Shown here one piece after another: positions 43,841 through 53,529 of a DNA stretch of 64,000 nucleotides; position 1 is the stretch's first letter, and each line of letters starts with the position of its first letter. The translations under genes and the position numbers were made by a program. The notes beneath the pieces were generated by a model. It was not told the origin of the DNA, ran no database searches, and saw nothing but the letters and a program-made list of their open reading frames with translations. The stretch comes from Ricinus communis (taxonomy: Eukaryota; Streptophyta; Magnoliopsida; Malpighiales; Euphorbiaceae), in contig NC_063260.1 in the NCBI RefSeq assembly GCF_019578655.1, positions 25,258,888 through 25,322,887 of the forward strand, read 5' to 3'.

Positions 43841-44609
43841 AACTGGGATAGGATATTACTCTTAATTTTGCAAAAGCAAATATTTTTAAGTTTTTTTTTA
43901 AGTATGTTAGAAAAAAAAAAAAAGATATTAATAAAACATCCACACAAAAAATCACAATTTTTTTATGACATAAGCTTCACCCTTTAAAAACAGTAAATAA
44001 GATATTTGTGAAATTAATAAATTTAACTTTAATTTTTATGATTAGTGTGAACTGACTATTGTCTTGGAGATACTTAGATAATTTTGATCAAAATATATTT
44101 AAATTCTTATTACGTTGTTTAGGTCAAATATATGATTTTTTATATTTGTGTTTCTCTTTTTATTTATGTTTGTAATTTATTCTAATGTAAGGAAAAGTGG
44201 TGTTTTTCCATTATAGCAAATACAATATAACAACACAACTATGAAAGAATTTGCACTTATATGAGCTATTTGAGTTATAATTTTAAGGTTTTATTAAAAA
44301 ATAATAATTTTAATAATAAGATATTTGTGAAATTAATAAATTTTTAAAAAGAAAAGGAAATTCTCATGCTCTTTTTATTTGGAAAATCAACAATGTCTAC
44401 AACAACATAATAGTCATTCATGGATCTTATTAATTGACGGAAGCTGAAAAAATAAAAAGAATGTATATGCTATTCATATAATATCAATGAGAGAATATGC
44501 ATATAGAAGAGAGATTGGACAAGAATATCTTCTTCAAATGGTAAGATGTAAGAATATATAAAAAATCAAGTCTCATTAATTAATAAATTATGTCAGAAAA
44601 AAAAAAAAA
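43841..44609. other. Intergenic, AT-rich
   Basis: AT-rich DNA with long A and T runs. Nothing further was recognised. Confidence 0.5.
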
Positions 44610-44797
44610 AATCATTATGCGATGTTTATCAATGGAAGCCACTATTTCGTCAAATCAGCGCATGTCAAACAAGGATTAAAGCTCTTACAATTATCTTCAA
44701 GAAAAGGAAATGAAGAGGCTATTTATTCATTAGGCATTATTCTACATACATGCGGAAAAGATAGAGAGGTACACAAAAGATGTTATTATTACTAACA
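44610..44797 (+). pseudogene. F-box protein (At2g35280-like) Sel1-type repeat fragment
   Basis: An open stretch encodes NHYAMFINGSHYFV, then QGLKLLQLSSRKGNEEAIY and SLGIILHTCGK. The pattern N-x-x-A-x-F-x-x-G...F...GL..L..-x-x-x-x-G-x-x-EA-x-Y-x-x-GIIL matches the C-terminal region of the plant F-box family typified by At2g35280. No F-box, start codon or intact flanks are present, and a stop follows within ten residues. It looks like a gene relic. Identification is from pattern memory only. Confidence 0.45.
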
Positions 44798-45181
44798 TCT
44801 ACAAATAATAGATTAGTTTTATTGTTAATAATTTTTACAATATCTACCAGTGGCATCAAAACTCTATACCACCTTCCAACTACTTCAATCAATGACAGAC
44901 ATGAGCTGCGTACAAAAAATTTAACCATCTTTTTAATTTGGTTCACAGCGAAAGTTAGAAACAAAAGACTAACCTATGATTCGCCAGTAAATGCACATTT
45001 AAAAGAAAAACGATGTTACCAACAAAACTGCTGATTTGCCAATAAGGGAATATAAGATCAAACCCCTTTTCTATAAACAAAGCTTACAACTGCACTCTCT
45101 TTCACTTAAAATTGATGTCACATGATCAAAGAACCCCTTAGGCCCTTCTCAGTTCTCTTAACACCATGAAAATTGGTGAAC

Positions 45182-46770
45182 TCATATGAAAAATGGGATT
45201 GCCAAATTAGCAACATTTTGAGTGCTATCATGCTCTTTACTCTCAGCAATTTCCTTCAGGCTGGTCCAAGATTTTCTCTTTCTTTTACTCGATGCATTAC
45301 CAGTTCTTTCACCATCTTTTGCAGCATTTGTATTGTCAGATTCCTCTGATCTTTTAGCTCCTGATCTGTTTCTCTTTCTCCTCTTTGCATCCAGTAAAGT
45401 GGCTCCACTTTTTACTAATGGAGTTGGTGAGCTGTTTGTGATACAAGTATCGCCAAATAATGGGGGCAAAGCTATCTCATCCATGTTGACCATCTCATCC
45501 TTGATTTCTGATACATCCTCCAAGCTGACAGACTTCTCAGGCATTGGCTTGGAAGGTTTTGACCTAGCTGATGGCTTTTGCTTTGGCTTAGATGGGCATA
45601 TTTCTTTCATATAGCCTTTTGTAGATCCTCTCTTTAGATTCTGATGTGAACAGAAGTGGCAATTGTAAACCACGTTATTCTGCATTGAGGTATTAGGTTT
45701 TTTGTGTCTTCGCCTTGACTTTGCAAGGGTCTTCGCGATTCGCACTGTGCAGTTTAAACCAGGCTGAAGAAGTGTCTCACATCTGCAAAACAGTGGGATT
45801 TAAATTCAAGCAGAAGGAACTCTACCAATTATAGAACCATGGAATTTCAGAAGTGATAAGACAACGAGCTAAAATCATAGAACTAGATAAACTAACAAAC
45901 AAATGCTCCAATTAAAAAAATTATCAACTGTTACATTTGTGAAAGCAACAATACCCTACAATTTGAAGCCGAAGTGAGAAAGCCTATGGGTTAGCTCTAG
46001 CAGTTAAAACCAGGCTGAAGAAGTATCTCACATCTGCAAAACAGTAGGAGCAGAAGCAATTCTACCAATGACAATAATCACGAAGTAGAGAAAATCATCA
46101 TCGCTCTAGCTCTAGGACCTTAGTAGTTACTAGTTAAGCATGAAAAAGATAATCCACACAATCAATACTATTATTTCAGAATCTATGCCAAGAAAATATT
46201 TCTCTCGGGCGCTATACTGTCAACAAGAAACTGAACCAATTAAAAAACTTCAAACGAATATCATCTTTAACACCTCATGCAGCAGTTTAAATGCATAAAG
46301 TCGAGCCCAAATACAAAAACCAGCAACCCACCCTAGTAAAAGAGAAAGATTTCAGCAACTTTCAAACATTGTAACAAATTCAACTGTGAATAAAGATTTG
46401 TCTTTAAGAATTGCAAACCCAAGAAACTGATGAAAATTTTAAGTACAATTATATGCAAGTAAATATCAAAGAAAGCTCGAGATACAGACCTCTGGCAAGG
46501 AAATAGAGCAGGGTCAGAAGGGAATCCCAATGCTTCCCCAGCAGCGGCGAGTTGGCGTCCGAAGAAGGCGGATAGAGAGGGGATAGAAGCTTCTCTGGCG
46601 GTCCATAATGACAGGTTTTGCAAGTGCTCGAGTTTCAAGAATGATTTTGGATTACGAACAGTGGCGCCTTTGGCTTGTATTCTGCCGGTTGTTTCTTGTC
46701 TCAAGGAGATTGATGTGTGACTTGGAGTTGGCGTGTATGGTGGCTTTTTAATCCCTCCTTTCTTGCCCAT
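45182..46770 (-). CDS. RNase P Rpr2/Rpp21/SNM1-type subunit domain protein
   Basis: Two coding exons on the minus strand: 46770-46490 and 45782-45182; 293 residues. The conserved part begins FLKLEHLQNLSLWTARE and reaches the zinc ribbon CQRCETLLQPGLNCTVRI ... YNCHFCSHQNLKRGSTKGY, with the first Cys pair spanning the exon junction. This is the Rpr2/Rpp21 fold found in a protein subunit of RNase P (tRNA 5' maturation) and in yeast Snm1 of RNase MRP. The C-terminal half is Lys/Ser/acidic-rich low complexity with nuclear-localisation-like stretches (AKRRKRNRSGAKR, SSKRKRKSW). The start at MGKKGGIKKPP is the first good ATG. A separate in-frame upstream ATG at 46869 would add 33 residues and is less likely. 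The intron contains a duplicated copy of the exon 2 start. Confidence 0.85.
46002..46072 (-). repeat. Duplicated splice acceptor and exon 2 start inside the Rpr2-type gene intron
   Basis: 46002-46072 is a diverged copy of 45751-45835. On the minus strand it reproduces the acceptor TGTTTTGCAG and the following codons, here CEILLQPGFNC instead of CETLLQPGLNC, and then a TAG stop. The cryptic exon would begin at 46033. Confidence 0.75.
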
Positions 46771-49629
46771 GGTTCTTTCAACTTTCAAGGTTTCTGTTCG
46801 GAATTTAGTCGAACAGTTGGTGAGCAGGACGGAGTTTAGAAAAGAAAACCGCAGGTAAACGAAGTCCAAGCTCCTTTACTTCGCTAAGAAGGCCACGTGC
46901 CGACTAGCTAAAATAAATCCACTTATTTTGTAAAATCAAACTCTAAAACATATTTTACTATTTTTTTTTTTTTTTGAGATTCACATATTTTACTATTTTA
47001 ATTTTATAATTAATTGATTTTATAAATTTTAAGAATAAAAAAAAATTTCGAGTTTTTTATTTTATAACTAATTTATGACTCTTTTAATATTAATATCCTT
47101 TTTTGATATATAAAGTTCTTTCCCGTACAAAACATATTTTCTAAGAAGTTAAACTTTTAACCAATAATTATTTAACTAGAAAAAAAAATATAAATATGTT
47201 TATAGATTTTTTATTAATCGATAAAATTTCTTTGTTAAAAATGACAATATTTAATCAATCAATCCCAAATTGACAATATTAATAATAACATCAAAATAGT
47301 TTCTTTAATAAGAATATTATATAAAATTCTCATTAGATTTTTATTTTTATGTTAATTGTATTTGTAAATGTTTGAATGTTTAGCAATATTTTATGGTAAA
47401 TTTTAAAATTTTAAGTATTATTTTATGATTTTTCAAAAATAAAGAAAGAATAATAATAGTATTTGTAAGAAAAGTCGCTGACTGTGACTGCGACTGGATT
47501 CAAGGACAACGAACTTCCACTTTTTTTTCCAAAAAAGAGAAAGGAGAAAAGTAAACTCGTTGATCAGTCTATAGTCACGTCCTATATAGCCCTCAAAAAT
47601 TAATTTAACTATCTAAAAAGTTATTGAATATAGTTTTTATTTATAAAAATATTATTTTAAAAATTTTAATATAATAATATAATAAAATTTTAGTTAAATT
47701 AAAAAAATTATTATATTATATTTATATACTATATTTTTCTTTTCTATTAACAATATAAATTCATCGTTTATAGAATTATTTTTAAATTTTTATATTCAAT
47801 CTATAATCTTTTTCAATGAATTTTGTTAGTTTATTATTTTTTGATGTTAATTTTGGTAATAGTATAAGCTAAATTAGTTATTGTGATAAAATAAAATATT
47901 TGAATGCGATTTTTAGTCAAAATTTATTAAGTAGGAAGAATTCAAAAACAACTATCATGGCCAAGAGGTGCCACATTTATAATCCCAAATGGAAAAAATA
48001 TAATAAGCTGCTAAATAAACGATAAAAGAATTGATAAGAATCGCGTTAATTGTAGCAGTAACCAATGTTTTTTCTTCATTATCATTGGATAATATAATGT
48101 CTAATGGGTTCATAGTGAACGATATCAATGGAACTTTCCTGAAAAAGAAAAAGAAAGGTACTGATTAAGATTAATATTTAATTGCCGATTTATTAATTAA
48201 AATTCAATTTAATACATTTGAGTTACATTAATTTATAAATAGTATCTAAATGGATAATAAACATTGGTATTGCAGACTTGCACGCTATTGCAATTTCATG
48301 GAAGCTGCTTTGATTTCTGAAGATTCAAGCGTACTACGTGTCAAGGCCAAAACCGACAAGAATATTACCCTGCCCAATCTTTTGTCGCCTTCATCTTCTT
48401 CTACTAGCATATATGTTTATTTGTTATTAATAGTAAGGTGCCGCTATTTTAAACTAAACCTCGAATTTAAGTATCATTAATTTATATAATTTAACGAGTC
48501 TGGTTTTAGTTAGTCAATACTAATTAAGTACTTAAAGCACTTTTGAAAAATAATTGTTCAGATAATAAGAATACTTTTTACAAAATATGTTCAATTAATT
48601 AAATAAGATATTTTTCTTTTTTGTTTCCCAATAAACTCATGTTTGGAAAGACCATATAGACTTGAAATTAAACATTTTCTTTTACTCTATATTAAATATA
48701 TTTTTTAACTTCAGATTTTATATATTATATAAATTTTCAGCTTAAATATTATTCATGTACAAGCGGATGTCGTAAAAAGATAAAGTTATATTTCTTTTTT
48801 GTAAACATGAAACAATGAAATAAAAGGTGTCTTGTTATCTTTAACTTTTTTCTAATCTTATTTCTTTTTCTTTTTTTATTCAACTTTTCCTAATCGCATT
48901 AAATCATGGAAAAAGGTTAATTAGGTAGGAAAAGAGTTTATTAAGCAGGGGAAAACCGGCGCGTGTACTCTTAATCGGTCATTCTCACCGGCATAACCGG
49001 TCACTGTTAGAGGCCTTAAAGGCCTCTATTATTATAAACCACAAAATCGGAAAAATGATACCACACCTCCACTTTCTTCAACATTCCAAAAATCAGAGAG
49101 AAAAATTTCAAGATATCCCCTTCACTAGCCCAAGAAGAAGCTAGTTTTCTCTCTTCAATCTTTCCCTCAAACCCAGGTTCTTCATTATATATATATTCAA
49201 TTTTTATTTCTTCTCTCTCTGTATATACAATAAAAATACATAACAAAGTTCCTATTTTTGTATTGCAAGTTTCATTCAATTTATAGGCTGTGATTTGTGT
49301 TTTCTTTGATGGATTTTGTTGTATATAGTATATAACTTATGGGTTTGGTTCTTTTTTAGGTTCCTTAGCTGTTTATATTACTTAATTGAGGGTTTTAGAT
49401 ATTTGGGATTCTTGGGTTATGCTTAGTTTTGTCTTGAAAGGGAATAATTATGGTGTCTTCTTTTTATTCTTTAATTGTCAACTTGGGGTTTCTGTTATTA
49501 ATTGTTAGTTAGTTAGGTTGGCTAGAGAGATTGATTTTAGAAAGTTGAGTTGTAATTTTGTTATAGTTTACAAGAAGTGAAAAGGGTTAGTGGTATTAAG
49601 TTTTCTCGAGGTTCGATTACTTGGTAACT
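46771..49629. other. Intergenic between divergent Rpr2-type and PYRP2 genes
   Basis: About 2.8 kb of AT-rich DNA that must contain both promoters. Near 48960-49030 it becomes GC-richer with CACCGGCATAACCGGT and an inverted repeat (49009-49027). The PYRP2 leader, possibly with an intron between about 49175 and 49362, follows. No other coding element was recognised. Confidence 0.5.
49009..49027. promoter_or_regulatory. Inverted repeat AGAGGCCT-taa-AGGCCTCT
   Basis: Perfect 8-bp arms with a 3-bp spacer, about 600 bp before the PYRP2 start codon. It could be a dimer-binding site or chance; no factor is proposed. Confidence 0.5.
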
Positions 49630-50772
49630 ATGGCGGATTCGATTGCAGCAACATCTCTCGTTGGGTATAGACCTTTGTGCAGGGGATTTTCTGTTAAGGA
49701 TGCTTCTTGCAAAAGGAGATCTTCGGGTAACTGTCGTGTGCTGGGATCAGAATTTACAGGCAGAAAACTTGTTGCTTTATCTCCTAGATTGTTGGGATGG
49801 AAAGTTGATAGGTTAGTGGTCACATCAATTAAGGCTCTCGCAATGGAGTTGACAAAAGAGACGTATTCGTTTCGGGAGGAGGAGGAAAGAATACCACGAA
49901 CTTGGGGTTACCAGGCTGACACTGGTGTTGATCGAAAACCAGGTTTGTGGCCCCCAGAAAATAGAGCAGATAACGCGTCATTGAATAACCCCTTGCTCCG
50001 ACAAGAAAGGATGGGCTGTGGCTGGTTAGGTGCCATATTTGAGTGGGAGGGTGTTATAATTGAGGATAATCCTGATCTTGAGAAGCAAGCCTGGCTTGCT
50101 CTTTCTGAAGAAGAAGGGAAATCTCCTCCTCCAGCTTTCCTCCTAAGACGTATAGAAGGGATGAAGAATGAGCAAGCAATGTCTGAAGTTCTCTGTTGGT
50201 CTAGAGACCCAGCAGAACTGAGAAGAATGGCTACTAGGAAGGAAGAAATATACCAAGCTTTGCAAGGCGGGATATATAGATTACGATCTGGCTCAAAAGA
50301 GTTTGTGAATGTTTTGATGCATTACAAGATACCGATGGCATTGATATCTACGCGTCCAAGGAAGACTCTTGAATCTGCAATTGGAAGCATTGGGATTGAA
50401 GGGTATTTCAGTGCTATTGTTGCAGCAGAAGATGTTCATAGAGGGAAACCTGACCCTGAGATGTTTATTTATGCAGCACAACTTCTAAAGTTTATTCCAG
50501 AGCGTTGTATTGTGTTTGGGAACTCTAATCAGACTGTGGAGGCTGCTCATGATGTTCGGATGAAGTGTGTAGCTGTTGCTAGCAAGCATCCTGTGTATGA
50601 ACTCAGTGCTGCAGACTTAGTGGTAAGGCACCTAGATGAGCTTTCAGTTGTTGATCTGAAGAACCTTGCTGATATTGAATCACCAGAATTTGGGTCTCTT
50701 GAGCCAGAGATGGAGCTGGAGGAGGAAGAGAATCGATCTACAGCAGTTGGAGTTGATGATATTTTCTGGTGA
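49630..50772 (+). CDS. PYRP2: Plastid HAD-family phosphatase, PYRP2-like (riboflavin pathway)
   Basis: Single coding exon, 380 residues, starting at the first ATG (MADSIAATSLVGYRPLCRGF). The first 60-70 residues are Ser/Arg-rich with few acidic residues, as in a chloroplast transit peptide. The HAD fold then runs from GAIFEWEGVIIEDNPDL (motif I) through MALISTRPRKTLE (motif II), DVHRGKPDPEMFIYAA (motif III Lys) and CIVFGNSNQTVEAAHD (motif IV). Arabidopsis At4g11570 (PYRP2) dephosphorylates 5-amino-6-(5-phosphoribitylamino)uracil in riboflavin synthesis, and this protein looks like its orthologue. The acidic tail is rich in Glu. The usual DxD of motif I is E-W-E and motif IV has Asn-Ser where Asp-Ser is normal, so the active site is atypical for the superfamily. 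Confidence 0.88.
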   Translation: MADSIAATSLVGYRPLCRGFSVKDASCKRRSSGNCRVLGSEFTGRKLVALSPRLLGWKVDRLVVTSIKALAMELTKETYSFREEEERIPRTWGYQADTGVDRKPGLWPPENRADNASLNNPLLRQERMGCGWLGAIFEWEGVIIEDNPDLEKQAWLALSEEEGKSPPPAFLLRRIEGMKNEQAMSEVLCWSRDPAELRRMATRKEEIYQALQGGIYRLRSGSKEFVNVLMHYKIPMALISTRPRKTLESAIGSIGIEGYFSAIVAAEDVHRGKPDPEMFIYAAQLLKFIPERCIVFGNSNQTVEAAHDVRMKCVAVASKHPVYELSAADLVVRHLDELSVVDLKNLADIESPEFGSLEPEMELEEEENRSTAVGVDDIFW

Positions 50773-52211
50773 CTCCTGTGAATTGTACAGTAAATTCTTG
50801 GAACAATAGTCTTATATTATCGCATATAACAACACTGCAAATTGTTAGACCCCTTGTGTATAAGGGGAAACAAGGTTAAGGTGAAGAAAGAGGATAAACA
50901 GAAAGATTGAGAAAAAAAAAAAAAAAAGGAAAATATAGAAGGTAGTCTGCATTGGACGACCTTAATATTATCATGTATGTATTATCTGTACCATATATAT
51001 AAAATTGTCTTTCAGTAATCTATTTGGCTGTGCTTCTCTCTGTTTTTAACTCCATAATTACAATACCCAATGCGTATTGGAGGTAGGACCGGTGATAATA
51101 TTGGCAAAAGTGGTCTCTTCTCTCGTGCTTTCTACGGATATTCTGGACATAGCAGTATTTTTCTAATGGCTTTTGATAACTCGTGTTTCTCAAGGGTTCT
51201 GGGGTGATTCTCTGTATTACTGGCACAATTTCTGATCCAATTTGACCTAGTAATAGGGGGAACAGTCTCTTATCTTTTAAGAATGCGATGGAAGATGTTA
51301 AAGGCACTGCTGATTATTAGTGTATTTGGTATGCGAATTCCTGGAAAAGAAGGCATGACAAGCTTAACGAGGAAGGGTTCTTTTAATTTGTACTAACTTC
51401 ATCTTTTGAAGTCAAAGTGTTGCTTAGAGTTTTAACTTTGTGCAATTGTTGCTTCGATTCCAGCTTTCATTCTCAAAAATTCTTCAGTAACTCTTTTTTT
51501 CTTTTTAAATTCATTTTCTTCAGTAACTTGTGTATTAAGAGATTTGCGTTGAATTGGATTCTGAGGATTCTAATGTGTGTGGATGAAAACAAAACTGTTC
51601 TTTCTTTTCTTCTCTCTCTTTTGGAAGTGTCTGGCATCCTGTCTATAATGGGTTGGGTTGCTTTAAGTGGCCCTTAAGCAGAGGTTTAATCTTGGAGGCA
51701 TGACAGGGAAAGCCCTATCTCAAATAATTCAGAAAAAATATTACAAATATCTTCTTTTTTATTATTTTATATCAAATTTATGATATTTTTTATTTTTATT
51801 ACCTTAAAACATTAAAAATATAATTTTAACTTTTTAGATTATAATTTTAGTTGTTTTTTACTTTATTTAATTATTTTAAAATAACTAAAAAACAATAGAA
51901 ATTAATTATATGAATTTTAAAAAAAATTAAGAAATAGTATTTTAGAGAATAAATTATACTATAAATATATTTAAAGACTTTCCAATAATTTACTGTCCAA
52001 ACTCTGATGTATGAATCATTACCATCCGATGATTTGGTTGGTAATTTCAACATTATATAAATATATATAGATAGATAGTTGTGCAACTGTAGCAGCGTCA
52101 CCAAATACATCATCCAACTTTTCCATTTTATCGTCCAAACAACACATGAAAACAGCCAAAATTTACATTTCAATTTGTCTTTTTTCTTCTCTCTCGTTCT
52201 TACCCGGCATA
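50773..52211. other. Intergenic, PYRP2 3' region
   Basis: PYRP2 3' untranslated sequence followed by AT-rich DNA. No other gene recognised. Confidence 0.5.
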
Positions 52212-52493
52212 TGACGTCATATTAAATATAATATTTTCAGTTTATTCAAATCAAACCTGTAATATGTAATAAAATACTTTAGATAAACCATTCTAGAAAT
52301 TTAAATTAACTATCTTTAGTTAAAAAATTACTTTTTAATATCTAATCACCAGATTGATACTCTCATAATTACCTTTGATTAAGAAATTAAATTAAAATGA
52401 TTAGGAATCAAGCGGTGGCCCACACAAAGTAGAGGACGACGATGATAGGAATCTAAAAAGAGTTGATGACGTGTGAGCAGCCAAGTTGACGTG
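52212..52493 (+). promoter_or_regulatory. bZIP/TGA-type sites upstream of GSH1
   Basis: The palindrome TGACGTCA at 52212-52219 and two TGACGTG motifs at 52467-52473 and 52487-52493, exactly 20 bp apart (about two helical turns). TGACG cores are bound by TGA/bZIP factors, and ACGTG overlaps ABRE sites. They lie within about 350 bp of the probable transcription start of GSH1. Confidence 0.5.
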
Positions 52494-52757
52494 CAGCATA
52501 AAGTAGCATATTATAGTACTATTTAATTTAATCCCTTTCACCATTCAGCCACCTTCATCATCACTTCACTTTCAGCACAAAGAAAACAAAACAAAACAAA
52601 ACCAACTTCTTTTCTCTTCCTCCACTCCCTCTCTTCTCTTTCCAACTTAACAAAATTAAAAATAAGTTTCCTCCTTTAAAAAGCTCAAAGACTCCAACTT
52701 GAATACCCCTAATCTTATCTCCAAACCCTAAACATCACTTCTTTCTGCTTCATTTAG

Positions 52758-53527
52758 GTGAATTTTGTCTTCTTTTCTCTCTTCTCGCTTCTCTATCCGC
52801 ATCTTTTGTTTTTCCCCGCCTCTCTTTCTGCTGCTCATTTTGGTTATTTAAAGGTTTGAACTTTGTTCTACTTTGCTTGTAAATTTTATGCAATCATTAG
52901 TTAGGTTTGAAACCAGTTAGTGTTATTATTAGTTTTGGTGATTGCATCAATGGGATTTAGTTTCTGTGTTATTGAGATGGGCATGCCAGCTGTTGTGTCC
53001 AATTGTCAGATAAGTTATTATTTCTAACAGAAGGGATAGCAAAATTTTGCAAATGGCATTATTGTTTTGATGATATTGTAAATATTTCATGAGAATAATC
53101 TTCTTATTGACCTTCGCTTGTTCTCTAATCGCCAAATTTTAAAGTGCGGAGAATGTGTTTATCTTAAAGTAGCTACTGAAACAAGAATGCGTAATTGAAA
53201 TTGGCTGTCCAAATTTACCTTGAGCATAGCCGAATACGCTTTTTTTATTGCTTTTCTTACATTTCGTTATTTCTCTGTATCTTAGGCATTTCTTGGAATA
53301 AATCATGTGGAAGAATTTAATTGACATGATTCTCATTTCTTTCGATTAAGTTGCAAGAGTTGAAATGTACAAGCTATCAGCTTTCCAAACAATTGACTAA
53401 ATAGAATTCAATTTAACTGAATTCTTGCATTTTTAGACTTTCCGAACAATTAATTGCTCTTGGATGCTTGGTGATGGTGGCTAGTTGTGACTTCATTAAT
53501 TGAGAGAACGGATGTCCATTATTGCAG
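52758..53527 (+). other. Predicted leader intron of GSH1
   Basis: Donor TTTAG|GTGAAT at 52758 (an alternative is AAAG|GTTTGA near 52851) and acceptor ATTGCAG ending at 53527, two bases before the start codon. The pyrimidine-rich exon at about 52560-52757, with AAACCCTAAAC, would be the 5' untranslated exon. Confidence 0.5.
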
Positions 53528-53529
53528 GT

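Noticed and set aside
47000..48000. Possible CRISPR-like or regular repeat array in AT-rich spacer
   Set aside because: Only A/T homopolymer similarity; no repeat-spacer regularity, and CRISPR is not expected in a plant nuclear genome.
48250..48480. Open frame of 76 codons with a Ser/Thr run
   Set aside because: No domain, AT-rich surroundings, no splice or promoter context.
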